DNA from: Alkalibacterium pelagium
GTDB taxonomy: Bacteria; Bacillota; Bacilli; Lactobacillales; Carnobacteriaceae_A
Assembly: GCF_900109325.1 (NCBI RefSeq)
Contig: NZ_FNZU01000005.1
Span: 62,001-126,000, forward strand
Direction of reading: 5' to 3'
DNA: 64,000 bases
Position 1 is the stretch's first letter; each line of letters begins with the position of its first letter. Under the pieces are notes generated by a model. That model had not been told where the DNA came from and did no database searches. It saw only the letters and a program-made list of their open reading frames with translations. Shown piece by piece: positions 42,453 to 52,427 of this stretch. The position numbers were made by a program, and so were the translations under genes.

Positions 42453-43349
42453 TTAGTGTTTCTCAACTGCGTGTCCGCCAAACTGGTTTCTAAGTGACGC
42501 GACGACTTTTCCACTGAAGGTATCTGCTTCCAGAGAACGGTTTCTCATCATCAGTGACAACGCAATGACTGGTGCAGCCGTTTCAAGTTCCATAGCAGTT
42601 TCTACTGTCCATTTGCCTTCGCCTGATGCGTGAACGACTCCTCTGATATCATCCAGTTTAGGATCATCAGAAAAGGCGTCCTGCATCAGCTCCATCAGCC
42701 ATGAACGAATGACCGATCCGTTGTTCCAGACGCGGGCAACAGCCTCATGGTCAAAGTCGAAAGGACTTTTCTCCAGGATGTCGAATCCTTCTCCGATAGC
42801 CTGCATCATGCCGTATTCCACACCATTGTGTACCATTTTCAGGAAATGACCGCTGCCTGATTCACCTGTGTAAAGGTACCCGTTTTCAACCGAAATATCA
42901 CTGAATAGTTTCTCGATCTCCATAACGACTTCCCGCTTGCCTCCGACCATCGTGCAGGCTCCGTTTCTTGCGCCTTCCATTCCACCACTTGTACCAATAT
43001 CGACGTAATGTACGCCTTTTTCTTCAAGTGTCTGAGCTCGTCTGATTGAATCTTTGTAAAAGGCATTCCCGCCGTCCATCAGAATATCGTTTTCCGTCAG
43101 ATACGGTGTCAGGTCAGTGATCAGCTGTTCCGTAATGTCTCCTGCAGGAACCATCATCCAGATCAGTTTTCTATCCGAAAAGGCTTGTGTCAGGTCTTCT
43201 AAAGAATGAACCCCTTCTGCCCCAAGTTTGTCTGCTGCTTCAACTAGTGTCGCATCGATATCGTAAGCGACTACTTCATGACCATTACCTAATAAGTTAT
43301 CTACTAAATTCAGACCCATTTTTCCCAGTCCGCAAATGCCCAGTTTCAT
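42453..43349 (-). CDS. gnd: 6-phosphogluconate dehydrogenase, decarboxylating, short type
   Basis: Converts 6-phosphogluconate to ribulose-5-phosphate and CO2. 298 residues, the short (YqeC/GndA-like, often NAD-preferring) form rather than the 470-residue form. Cofactor motif GICGLGKMGLNLV at the start, substrate motifs GTSGGMEGARNGACTMVGG near 118-136 and the catalytic Lys/Asn in HFLKMVHNGVEYGMMQ near 168-183. TTTGGAGGAG precedes the ATG. First gene of gnd-gntP-gntK, so imported gluconate can enter the pentose phosphate route directly. Confidence 0.94.
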   Translation of the reverse strand: MKLGICGLGKMGLNLVDNLLGNGHEVVAYDIDATLVEAADKLGAEGVHSLEDLTQAFSDRKLIWMMVPAGDITEQLITDLTPYLTENDILMDGGNAFYKDSIRRAQTLEEKGVHYVDIGTSGGMEGARNGACTMVGGKREVVMEIEKLFSDISVENGYLYTGESGSGHFLKMVHNGVEYGMMQAIGEGFDILEKSPFDFDHEAVARVWNNGSVIRSWLMELMQDAFSDDPKLDDIRGVVHASGEGKWTVETAMELETAAPVIALSLMMRNRSLEADTFSGKVVASLRNQFGGHAVEKH

Positions 43350-43384
43350 AAAAACTCCTCCAAAAAATTATTTTCCATAAATAG

Positions 43385-43434
43385 AGTATACGAAAGAAAA
43401 TTATTCTTTGCAAGCGTTTCACGAAAAATATTTC
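43385..43434 (-). promoter_or_regulatory. Promoter of the gluconate operon with cre-like and RpiR-operator-like sites
   Basis: Minus strand TTGCAA (43408-43413), 17-base spacer, TATACT (43385-43390). The spacer is filled by an inverted repeat AAAGAA / TTCTTT (43393-43409). The -35 lies within TTTGCAAGCGTTTCAC, a cre match at 14 of 16 positions. A further GAAA-N4-TTTC sits at 43423-43434, near the divergent regulator promoter (TATACT at 43454-43459). One regulator could therefore control both directions. Confidence 0.65.
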
Positions 43435-43490
43435 TTTTTACTCTTTTTTTCTTTATACTAGATGATGAGAAAGAAAGAGGTGACTTCCCG

Positions 43491-44351
43491 ATGGATAAAT
43501 CATTAAATAATAAACCTTTAACGATGCGTATCCGACTGCTTTACTCTACTATGAGTGAAAAAGAGCAGCTGATGGCTGATTATATTGCCAGCCAACCCGA
43601 TACTATCATTCATGGAACGATCACTCAGATTGCCGAGGAACTGAATATTGCAGACTCCACAGTCTTCCGCTTCTGTAAAAGGCTGGGATACAAAGGGTTT
43701 CAGGATATGAAAATCTCTCTGGCTGCAGAAACATCCTCAACACTCGGGGATATTCATGACATGGTCAGTGAAGAGGACGATAAAAAAACGATTCTTGAAA
43801 AAACATTCCACTTCAATATTAAAACTCTGGAAGACACATTAAAAGTCATTGATGACGCAGATTTTTCGAAAGCAGTGGATACCATCCTTAATGCCGGGAA
43901 AATAGAGTTTTTCGGCTTCGGAGGATCAAACATTATCGCTCAGGATGGGTACCATAAATTTATCCGGACTGGTCTCCCAGTCAGCACCCAGATCGATTCC
44001 CATATGCAGCTGATGTCCGCTTCACAGCTGAAAGAAAATGATGTAGCTATCCTGATTTCTCATACCGGAAATTCCAAGGATATCCAGGACATCTTAAAGA
44101 CCGTTAAGAAAAACAAGGTCAAGACGATAGGAATCACAGGCTATACTCAGTCGCCATTCAGTCAAGCCGTTGATATTCCTTTGTATACTTTATCAGAAGA
44201 AACAGATTACAGATCAGAAGCTCTTGCATCACGAATCGCCCAACTAAGTATCTTAGATGCTCTCTTCGTCAATCTGATGATGGCTCTCGATGAGAAAGGC
44301 GCAGAATCACTCAAGAATGTACGTGAAGCTATCCAGTATAAACGACTTTAA
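43491..44351 (+). CDS. RpiR-family regulator, probable gluconate regulator
   Basis: 286 residues. The N-terminal RpiR helix-turn-helix (about 15-90) contains TQIAEELNIADSTVFRFCKRLGYKGFQDMK. The C-terminal SIS domain (about 125-265) binds phosphorylated sugars (FFGFGGSNIIAQDGYHKF, LISHTGNSKDIQDIL). Ribosome-binding site AAAGAGGTG. Divergent from gnd-gntP-gntK across a 140-base region full of operator-like repeats, so control of the gluconate genes by 6-phosphogluconate is the likely role; this is inference from position. Confidence 0.88.
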   Translation: MDKSLNNKPLTMRIRLLYSTMSEKEQLMADYIASQPDTIIHGTITQIAEELNIADSTVFRFCKRLGYKGFQDMKISLAAETSSTLGDIHDMVSEEDDKKTILEKTFHFNIKTLEDTLKVIDDADFSKAVDTILNAGKIEFFGFGGSNIIAQDGYHKFIRTGLPVSTQIDSHMQLMSASQLKENDVAILISHTGNSKDIQDILKTVKKNKVKTIGITGYTQSPFSQAVDIPLYTLSEETDYRSEALASRIAQLSILDALFVNLMMALDEKGAESLKNVREAIQYKRL

Positions 44352-44387
44352 TTCTCATTATTCAAACCATTTTAGAAAGAAGGTCAC

Positions 44388-45146
44388 ATGTTGATCGACT
44401 TAAGCAAGTTAACCGCAGGCAAAACGTTGACAAGCCTGGAAACCGATATTCTTACCTATATCGTCGAACACATTACAGACATTCAGGATATGGGGGTTCG
44501 AGCAGTCGCCAGAGAAACCTACACCTCTCCTGCTTCTGTTATCCGCTTATCCAAGAAGCTGGGCTTTACGGGTTTTACAGATATGTACTATTCTCTTCTG
44601 CCTCTGATCAAGCAGGCGGAACACGGGGAGAATCATACGGAAAGCCGCTTTTTGAATCGTCCCCTCTCATCATTAGTGAAGGACTGTTCGCTGGAGACCA
44701 TGGATGCCTTTATCGATCAGGTCCTCATGAACAAGCAGAAGTATATCTTCATCTATGCGACTGGTTTCTCAAAAATCATAGCCGAGTACCTTTATAAGAA
44801 ACTGCTCGTTTTAGGGAAGAAAGTCATCATGTCCAGCGGATCGGACTCTGTTGGTGTCTTCGAGAATAATCTGGATGATATCGGCGTCATGCTGGTCGTG
44901 TCCAAGTCCGGTGAAACAGACCAGGTCTATCAGAAACTGAAAACAGCATCTGAAGCTGGAATCTACACGGTGTCTTATACCCAGGACAGCAGCAACCGTA
45001 TAGCTGAGCTGGCTGATCTGTCCATTCAGATCAGTGATTCACACAAGCTGGATGATCAGAATCTCCTGCCCAATGTCTTCTTTCCAGGCGTTCTCTTTTC
45101 ATTCGAACTGATTGTTGAACGCTACCTTGACCGCTTTTCCAGCTGA
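44388..45146 (+). CDS. glvR: RpiR-family regulator, GlvR-like maltose regulator
   Basis: 252 residues with the same architecture as the preceding gene: HTH (about 15-80, GVRAVARETYTSPASVIRLSKKLGFTGFTDMY) and SIS domain (about 105-235, FIYATGFSKIIAEYLYKKL, VVSKSGETDQVYQKL). It precedes the maltose PTS and GH4 genes on the same strand, as expected for the Bacillus GlvR activator, which has nearly the same length. The paired GAAACGTGTTTC sites in the following intergenic region are candidate targets. Only 36 bases separate it from the upstream rpiR gene, so the two may be cotranscribed. Confidence 0.85.
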   Translation: MLIDLSKLTAGKTLTSLETDILTYIVEHITDIQDMGVRAVARETYTSPASVIRLSKKLGFTGFTDMYYSLLPLIKQAEHGENHTESRFLNRPLSSLVKDCSLETMDAFIDQVLMNKQKYIFIYATGFSKIIAEYLYKKLLVLGKKVIMSSGSDSVGVFENNLDDIGVMLVVSKSGETDQVYQKLKTASEAGIYTVSYTQDSSNRIAELADLSIQISDSHKLDDQNLLPNVFFPGVLFSFELIVERYLDRFSS

Positions 45147-45157
45147 ATACATTTGAC

Positions 45158-45235
45158 GAAACGTGTTTCGCTTTGGCGGAACACGTTTCAAACGTTTACA
45201 GCCCCCTAACTTTTCAACCGCTTTCACGTTATACT
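45158..45235 (+). promoter_or_regulatory. Paired operators, two cre-like sites and promoter of the maltose PTS-GH4 operon
   Basis: GAAACGTGTTTC (45158-45169) and its inverted near-copy GGAACACGTTTC (45178-45189) are centred 20 bases apart, two helix turns, and each is itself a dyad (GAAAC / GTTTC). Cre-like sequences follow at 45185-45200 (CAAACGTTTACA core) and 45211-45226 (CAACCGCTTTCA core), 14 of 16 matches each. The -10 TATACT is at 45230-45235 with a poor -35 (TAACTT), which fits an activator-dependent promoter. Confidence 0.6.
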
Positions 45236-45288
45236 CACTATATCGACATCATTATTATGATAAAAAAAGAAATTGGAGGATTACATCA

Positions 45289-46899
45289 ATGAAAGACAAA
45301 CTGATGAATAACATGCAGCGCTTTGCCAAGGCCATGTTTATTCCTGTACTTATTCTACCGATTGCCGGTATTCTTATCGCTTTCGGAAATTTATTTACAA
45401 ATGCGCGGTTAATTGAAACCGTTCCATTTCTGGACAATCCGATCACGACCGGGTTCGGTACGATCCTGTCAGGGTCACTTGTTTCAATACTGACCAACTT
45501 GGGTCTGATATTCTGTGTCGGTATCGCTGTCGGTCTTGCTGATAAGAAAAAGGCAGAAGCCGGCTTCACTGCCCTTCTTGGCTTTCTAGTTTTCATTCAT
45601 GCAATGAACAACTTCCTGTCCCTGAACGGATTGCTGGTCGATCCGGAAGCCTTGAGAGGATCCGGACAGACCATGGTCATGGGTGTTCAGGTTCTGGACA
45701 TGGGCGTTTTCCTGGGAATCATTCTGGGTGTCATCACTGCTTATGTTCATAACAAATATGCTGAAATCGAATTTGACAATGCCTTCCAGATTTATGGTGG
45801 ATCACGATTTGTTTTCATCGTACTTATTCCAATCGTCGTTCTCTCAGCAATTATGATGAGCTTCATTTGGCCAATCATTCAGTCAGCTATCGACTCAACC
45901 GGGGTCTTTATCAATCAGGCTGGTAACTTCGGACTGTTCCTGTATGGGACACTTGAGCGCCTGCTAATTCCGACAGGCCTGCACCACCTAGTCTACACAC
46001 CGTTCCTTTATACATCTCTTGGCGGTGTAGCTGAAGTAGGAGGAGAAGTATTCGAAGGTGCCCGCAACATTTACTTCGCAGAAATGGCTGATCCTTCAAT
46101 CAGCGTCTTATCTGAAAGTGTCATCTGGGATGCGCGTGGAATTTCTAAAATGTTCGGTCTGATCGGTGCCTGTCTAGCTATGTACCACACAGCCAAGCCT
46201 GAACATAAAGCGAAAGCAAAAGCGATTCTGATTCCTGCTGTAGTTACATCATTTATTGCAGGTGTAACTGAACCAATCGAATTTTCATTCATGTTTATTG
46301 CACCGCTTCTGTTCGTTATCCATTCTGTATTAAGTGGATTGAGCATGGTCACATTGAATCTGTTAAATGTCCGGGCGATCGGTCCTAATGGATTCATCGA
46401 CTTCCTGCTGTACAATGTGCCTCTGGGCATTGAGCGAACAGGCTGGCCAATGTACATTCTAGTCGGACTCATCTACTTTGGTCTATACTATGCAATCTTC
46501 CGTTTCCTGATCACCAAGTTCAATTTCAAGACGATCGGACGTGAAGACAGCTCAAGCGAAACCCGACTGTATTCGAAGAAAGACTATCAGGCGAAAAAAG
46601 CTGGTGACGTGGTTCCGGGTGCGACTGTTACAGCTGACGCTTCTCAAAACGATATGGCTGGGACAATCGTACAGGCACTGGGTGGCGACGGCAACATTCA
46701 AACCATCACAAACTGCTATTCCAGACTGAGACTCACTCTTGCCGATCCTTCAATGGTCGATCAGGCTATATTGAAAGATCAGACAGGTGCAAGCGGAGTG
46801 ATGATTAAAGATAAGAATGTACAGGTCGTATATGGTCTGCAAGTGAACAAGATCAGGAAATCTGTTGAACAGTATCTCGGCAGGAATTCAGAAGAATAA
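45289..46899 (+). CDS. PTS EIICB permease for maltose/alpha-glucosides
   Basis: About 536 residues. EIIC domain (about 1-420) with PTS membrane segments and the conserved LIPTGLHHLVYTPF region near 225-240; EIIB domain at the C-terminus (about 450-536) with phosphorylated Cys in TNCYSRLRL. No EIIA domain, so it must borrow one, for instance from the EIICBA proteins encoded elsewhere in the window. The start is ATG at 45289, with GGAGG nine bases upstream; a longer frame would run across the operators. Belongs to the GlvC/MalP-type alpha-glucoside branch, supported by the adjacent GH4 gene. Confidence 0.92.
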   Translation: MKDKLMNNMQRFAKAMFIPVLILPIAGILIAFGNLFTNARLIETVPFLDNPITTGFGTILSGSLVSILTNLGLIFCVGIAVGLADKKKAEAGFTALLGFLVFIHAMNNFLSLNGLLVDPEALRGSGQTMVMGVQVLDMGVFLGIILGVITAYVHNKYAEIEFDNAFQIYGGSRFVFIVLIPIVVLSAIMMSFIWPIIQSAIDSTGVFINQAGNFGLFLYGTLERLLIPTGLHHLVYTPFLYTSLGGVAEVGGEVFEGARNIYFAEMADPSISVLSESVIWDARGISKMFGLIGACLAMYHTAKPEHKAKAKAILIPAVVTSFIAGVTEPIEFSFMFIAPLLFVIHSVLSGLSMVTLNLLNVRAIGPNGFIDFLLYNVPLGIERTGWPMYILVGLIYFGLYYAIFRFLITKFNFKTIGREDSSSETRLYSKKDYQAKKAGDVVPGATVTADASQNDMAGTIVQALGGDGNIQTITNCYSRLRLTLADPSMVDQAILKDQTGASGVMIKDKNVQVVYGLQVNKIRKSVEQYLGRNSEE

Positions 46900-46938
46900 C
46901 TCAATGTAAGAACAATTAATTAAAAGGGGAAGATTTAA

Positions 46939-48270
<1,332 letters not shown>

Positions 48271-48281
48271 TAATCATACAG

Positions 48282-48328
48282 AGAAGCTCCATCCTGCGAG
48301 TTGATTCCCAGGATGGAGCTTCTTTTTT
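48282..48328 (+). terminator. Terminator of the maltose PTS-GH4 operon
   Basis: AGAAGCTCCATCCTG / CAGGATGGAGCTTCT, a perfect 15-bp stem followed by TTTTTT. Confidence 0.95.
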
Positions 48329-48388
48329 CAGTTTATCTAAGTTTCTTGAATTGCACGCGCCCTGTGATCGCCTTCTTTATTCAACGGA

Positions 48389-49486
48389 TCATTCTTTACC
48401 GATTTTAAGAACAGGCTTAATCGTTTCTCCGCTTTCTGAATCCTCGAACGCCTGGTTGATATCGTCAAAGTCATAGTGTTTGATCAGTTTGTCAAATGGG
48501 AAGAGCCCTTGCTGATAGTACCTGATCAGTTTAGGAATGAATACTTTCGGCACCGCATCTCCTTCAATCACACCTTTGATCATTTTACCTTCAGCCATAA
48601 GGTCTTCCATCAGATTCATTTCAAAATCTGATCCAACACCTATGATTGCAAGTTCACCTCTCGGACGCAGCCCTTGCAGCGCCTGTTTAACCACTGGAGA
48701 TACCCCTGTCGTATCTATTGCATAGTGGGATCCTCCACCAGTGATCTCTTTTATTTTCTCAACCACATCTTCTGACTTGTTCCCATTGATCACATGGGTA
48801 GCACCGAGTTCTTTAGCCGTCTCAAGTCGACTATCATGTAAATCGACGGCGATAATATGCTCGCAGTTCACTATCTTAGCCGCCATGACTGCACTCAGTC
48901 CGACTCCGCCAGCACCGAAGATGACAATGCTGGTACCGAATTCAGGTTTAAGGTTGTTCAGGACGGTCCCGGCGCCTGTCTGGATGCCACATCCAAGTGG
49001 ACCAAGAATTGACAGGTCAACATCTTTAGGCACTTTTACAATGTTCTGTTCATGAGCGATCGCGTATGTCGCAAAGGAAGACTGCCCGAAGAACATGGAC
49101 AGCTCGTCATCTCCCTCATAGTGACGATGGGTCCCGTCCTGAGCTTTCCCGCCAAAGTTCATCGGTGTAAGGAACTCACAAGTCGCCGGATAACCTGACA
49201 GACACTGCTCACAGTTGCCACAATGCACATAGCTCATGACAACATGATCACCTTCTTCAAAGTTTTCTACTCCGGTCCCAACCTTTTCAATAATTCCCGA
49301 TCCTTCATGACCAAGAACAGCCGGTTTCGGTGTGATGCCTGTGTCTCTTGCGACCATATCCGTATGACAGACGCCTGATGCAACGACTCGAATCAATACC
49401 TCATTGGCTTTCGGTTCCTGCAGCTCGATATCCTTTATCTCGAATGGCTTTCCTTCTCCGGATGTAACAGCAGCATTGATTTTCAT
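48389..49486 (-). CDS. Zinc-dependent alcohol dehydrogenase (aryl-alcohol type)
   Basis: MDR-superfamily enzyme of 365 residues. Catalytic zinc ligands appear as Cys in GVCHTD (near 39), His in GHEGSG (near 60) and Cys in GPLGCGIQTGAG (near 165). The structural zinc lobe has C-x2-C-x2-C-x7-C (HCGNCEQCLSGYPATC, near 90-105). Rossmann motif FGAGGVGLSAVM near 193. The GIQTGAGTVLN stretch is typical of the XylB/aryl-alcohol and related NAD-linked class. Substrate unknown. Monocistronic, with a promoter about 40-65 bases upstream. Confidence 0.9.
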   Translation of the reverse strand: MKINAAVTSGEGKPFEIKDIELQEPKANEVLIRVVASGVCHTDMVARDTGITPKPAVLGHEGSGIIEKVGTGVENFEEGDHVVMSYVHCGNCEQCLSGYPATCEFLTPMNFGGKAQDGTHRHYEGDDELSMFFGQSSFATYAIAHEQNIVKVPKDVDLSILGPLGCGIQTGAGTVLNNLKPEFGTSIVIFGAGGVGLSAVMAAKIVNCEHIIAVDLHDSRLETAKELGATHVINGNKSEDVVEKIKEITGGGSHYAIDTTGVSPVVKQALQGLRPRGELAIIGVGSDFEMNLMEDLMAEGKMIKGVIEGDAVPKVFIPKLIRYYQQGLFPFDKLIKHYDFDDINQAFEDSESGETIKPVLKIGKE

Positions 49487-49522
49487 TATATAAAGCTCCC
49501 TTCATTTATTTTCTACATGTCC

Positions 49523-49551
49523 AGAATATCAAATCACTGCTATATTAACAA
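49523..49551 (-). promoter_or_regulatory. Candidate promoter of the alcohol dehydrogenase gene
   Basis: Minus strand TTGTTA (49546-49551), 17-base spacer, TATTCT (49523-49528). Fair match only. Confidence 0.4.
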
Positions 49552-49582
49552 AGAAAAGCCTTTCATAAGCATTGTATGCTCA

Positions 49583-49768
49583 CTATTAGTTTTTTTCTGA
49601 TTGCTAATGGAGTAGCTAACCGACTGTACCTGTACTCAAACTGTTTTTCCATCTGAGTTCCGGCGCTATTCAGATTGCGCCTCTACTCAAACTGTTTTCC
49701 CGACCGAGTTTCCACGCTATCTCTATTGCACCTGTACTCAAACTGTTTTTCCATCTGAGTTCCAGGGC
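49583..49768. repeat. Second family of 51-bp tandem dyad repeats (about 3.5 units)
   Basis: ACTCAAACTGTTTTTCC recurs at 49634, 49685 and 49736, exactly 51 bases apart; each unit carries a dyad ACTCA / TGAGT (ACTC / GAGT in the middle copy). A degenerate unit at 49583 has changed arms (ATTAG / CTAAT) but keeps the dyad and the T-tract. The unit end (AGATTGCGCCTCT) resembles the AAGATGCGCCTTG end of the repeats at 38432 and 58411. No gene is supported in 49487-49856. Confidence 0.75.
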
Positions 49769-49795
49769 AAACACAATAGTGAAGGTTTTTTCTAC

Positions 49796-49835
49796 AAAAA
49801 TACCGCCCGACTGAAGATAACCTCAGTTAGGCGGT
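49796..49835 (-). terminator. Terminator of the second amino-acid ABC operon
   Basis: Minus strand ACCGCC-taACTGA / TCAGTcg-GGCGGT stem followed by ATTTTTG, 22 bases after the ATPase gene. Confidence 0.8.
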
Positions 49836-49856
49836 GCTGATTTGAATCAGTTCTTC

Positions 49857-50600
49857 TTATTCATCTTCAAGTAAGGCAAGAAATTCTCTTGTCCGGTCTT
49901 CTTTTGGATCAGTCAGGACTTGTTCGGCCGGACCTGACTCAAGGATATAGCCTTCATCCATGAAGAAGGCTTTGTCCGCTATACGTCGGGCAAAGTTCAT
50001 CTCGTGTGTCACGATGACCATCGTCTGGCCTTCTTTTGCCAGACTTTCGATAACTTTGAGAACTTCTCTGACCAGCTGAGGGTCCAATGCAGATGTTGGT
50101 TCATCGAAGAGCATGACTTCCGGGTGCATCATCAGTGCACGGGCGATCGCTGCTCTCTGTTGCTGACCACCGGACAAGGCATCTGGGAACTTGTCCTGAT
50201 GTTCGGACAGTCCAACTTTTTCAAGCAGCACACTCGCTTCTTTCATGATCGTCTCTTTATCCTGCTGCTTGGCAGTTAGAGGTGCTTGAGTAATATTTTC
50301 CAGCAAAGTCATATGCGGGAAAAGGTGGAAGCCCTGGAAGACCATCCCTGAATAGCGGCGGATGTCCTTGATGTCTTTCTTGGACAGTTTGTCTTCACCG
50401 AAAGATACTTCTTTATCACCTATTCTGATCGATCCTTCATCTGGTGTTTCCAGCAGATTCAGGCAGCGAAGCAAGGTTGTTTTCCCTGATCCGGATGCGC
50501 CGACCAGGCAGACCACTTCTCCCTTTTTCACTTCAAGGTTAATTGATTCCAGAACTGGAGTATCGTCAAATGTTTTCTTGAGATTCTTTACTGTAATCAT
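49857..50600 (-). CDS. Amino-acid ABC transporter ATP-binding protein
   Basis: 247 residues, GlnQ/TcyC-type ATPase. Walker A GASGSGKTT near 33-41, Q-loop VFQGFHLFPH near 88, signature LSGGQQQR near 143, Walker [13 protein letters not shown] near 163, switch His VIVTHEMNF near 200. Third gene of the unit, 12 bases after the permease. Close to the cystine/polar amino-acid branch, but substrate is not settled. Confidence 0.92.
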   Translation of the reverse strand: MITVKNLKKTFDDTPVLESINLEVKKGEVVCLVGASGSGKTTLLRCLNLLETPDEGSIRIGDKEVSFGEDKLSKKDIKDIRRYSGMVFQGFHLFPHMTLLENITQAPLTAKQQDKETIMKEASVLLEKVGLSEHQDKFPDALSGGQQQRAAIARALMMHPEVMLFDEPTSALDPQLVREVLKVIESLAKEGQTMVIVTHEMNFARRIADKAFFMDEGYILESGPAEQVLTDPKEDRTREFLALLEDE

Positions 50601-50612
50601 GCGTTTGCCTCC

Positions 50613-51311
50613 TTATTTAGATAGGTAACGGTTGTATCTGACTTCCAGACGATCCTGGAAATAGCCGATTACGATACAGACCATCCAGTAGATCAGGGCA
50701 GCAGAAATGTACATGGTCATACTGTCATAGGTTCGACCAGCAACTAGTCGTGCACTGTACAGTAGTTCCTGGACCGTAATAACAGAGGCCAGTGATGTCC
50801 CTTTGACGACGTCCATAAAAATATTGAATGTCGGTGGAAGAGCGATACGTGTAGCCTGAGGTATGATGATCTTTCTCAGTGTCTGGAAGTAATCCATCTG
50901 AAGCGTTGCGGCCGCTTCCCACTGTCCCCTTGGAACGGAAAGTATGGCAGAACGGACCACTTCAGCATTGTAGGCGGCAAAGTTCAGACTGACCCCGACA
51001 ATAGCGGCTACCAGAGCATTATTGAACTCGATGCCGATGACAGGCAGACCGTAATAAAGAATGAATACAAAAACAAGTAGTGGTGTCCCTCTCATGAAGG
51101 AAATATACAAACGGGCCGGCAGATGCAGGACCGCGTATTTCGACATACGGGCTATCCCGATGACAATCCCGAGCAGCAGGGCAAATACCATACTGAAGAG
51201 GGAAATAATCATCGTATTCTGAAGTCCCTGCAGCAGAAACGGCAGAGAATCGAGAGCCAGTTCCAGGTCGAACAGATACTCCCAGCGGATGTTTCTAAAT
51301 GTCTCAAACAT
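50613..51311 (-). CDS. Amino-acid ABC transporter permease
   Basis: 232 residues with about five membrane segments and the HisM/TcyB-type permease fold. Typical stretches: RLYISFMRGTPLLVFVFILYYGLP near 87-110, and the ATPase-docking EAA-like loop (RGQWEAAATLQMDYFQTLRKIIIPQA) near 128-153. Encoded between the lipoprotein and ATPase genes. It acts as a homodimer in the membrane, as no second permease gene is present. Confidence 0.92.
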   Translation of the reverse strand: MFETFRNIRWEYLFDLELALDSLPFLLQGLQNTMIISLFSMVFALLLGIVIGIARMSKYAVLHLPARLYISFMRGTPLLVFVFILYYGLPVIGIEFNNALVAAIVGVSLNFAAYNAEVVRSAILSVPRGQWEAAATLQMDYFQTLRKIIIPQATRIALPPTFNIFMDVVKGTSLASVITVQELLYSARLVAGRTYDSMTMYISAALIYWMVCIVIGYFQDRLEVRYNRYLSK

Positions 51312-51394
51312 GGCTAGATCCTTTCATAAATAGTCTCGTTATTCAAAAAGAAAACATACAGGAAGACTCTTCCTCCTGCATGTTTTTCCAGTCA

Positions 51395-52294
51395 TTATTC
51401 TCCGTCAAGTCCGACAACTTCAGATTCATCAACTGGTTCAGTTACATCAGCGCCTAAGAATTCCATAGACAATTCTGAAACAGTTCCGTCATCCATCAGT
51501 TCCTGAAGGGTTTCGCTCAGACGATCTCTTAAGGTCGTGTTACCTTGCAGGACGGCCATCGCACTTTCAGTTGCGTGGAATTTCACATCTTCAGCAATCG
51601 TCAGTTCGTCGTCACCGAATTCGTTCAAGGTGTTAAGCAGAACCAGGTAATCATTCAGATACGCATCCTGGTTGCCGTTGATGACATCTCTAAGAATCGC
51701 TTCAACTCCACCGTCGTATGCCGTACCGTTTGCTCCAATGTTGTCAGCGAAGATAGCATAGTTACTAGTCAGTGACCCAACTGCAACATCGACACCTTCC
51801 AGGTCATAAGCAGAGTCGAAACGGTCTGCGTCTTCCTGTCTGACGATAACTGATCCGTATGAGAATTTATGTGGATCAACAAAATCGAAAATTTCAAGGC
51901 GTTCTTCAGTGATGGCAAAGTCGTGTGCTGCCACATCAATCTGGCCATTTCTCAGTGAAGGAAGAATCCCGTCAAAATCCATCGTTTCGAATTCAACTTC
52001 AAGATCCAGTCTTTCGCCGATTTCTCTAACCAGCTCAACTTCAAAACCAGTCAGTTCATTGTTTTCATCAAAAAATGTGATTGGGGCATATGTGCCTGAT
52101 GTTCCGACTGTCAATACGCCTTCTTCTTCGATATCAGCCCATGAGGTGTCTTCCGCTGTATCTTCCCCAAGATCTTCTTGCGCTGTATCTTCTGCTGTAT
52201 CTGTTTCGGCATCGTCTCCGTTATCAGCTGGTCCACAAGCCAGAAGGAATCCACTCACAGATAGAATACCGGTATATAATAATTTCTTTTTCAT
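51395..52294 (-). CDS. Amino-acid binding lipoprotein of the ABC importer
   Basis: 299 residues. A lipoprotein signal peptide ends in LLAC with the lipidated Cys at position 20. A highly acidic linker follows (about 21-50; Asp/Glu/Thr repeats of the DTAED type). The binding domain (about 52-290) has GVLTVGTSGTYAPITFFDENNELTGFEVELV and is of the cystine/polar amino-acid family. AAGGGG precedes the ATG. The acidic linker and overall low pI suggest exposure to high salt. First gene of the three-gene importer. Confidence 0.92.
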   Translation of the reverse strand: MKKKLLYTGILSVSGFLLACGPADNGDDAETDTAEDTAQEDLGEDTAEDTSWADIEEEGVLTVGTSGTYAPITFFDENNELTGFEVELVREIGERLDLEVEFETMDFDGILPSLRNGQIDVAAHDFAITEERLEIFDFVDPHKFSYGSVIVRQEDADRFDSAYDLEGVDVAVGSLTSNYAIFADNIGANGTAYDGGVEAILRDVINGNQDAYLNDYLVLLNTLNEFGDDELTIAEDVKFHATESAMAVLQGNTTLRDRLSETLQELMDDGTVSELSMEFLGADVTEPVDESEVVGLDGE

Positions 52295-52352
52295 AAATAA
52301 ATCCCCTTTTCAATCAAATCATCTCTGTGTTTAATACATTATTAGCATGCAA

Positions 52353-52412
52353 AAGCACTGGATGTTAAATCAATCCAGTGCTTAATATAGCATGTTTTCA
52401 TTGTCTTGTCAC
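52353..52412 (-). promoter_or_regulatory. Promoter of the second ABC operon joined to the mapP terminator hairpin
   Basis: Minus strand GTGACA (52407-52412), 17-base spacer, TATATT (52384-52389). Directly after the -10 begins an 11-bp stem AAGCACTGGAT / ATCCAGTGCTT (52353-52383) ending in TTTTGC. The hairpin can terminate mapP, yet would also form the very 5' end of the ABC transcript. Confidence 0.6.
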
Positions 52413-52427
52413 TTGTTTTCTCTAACT

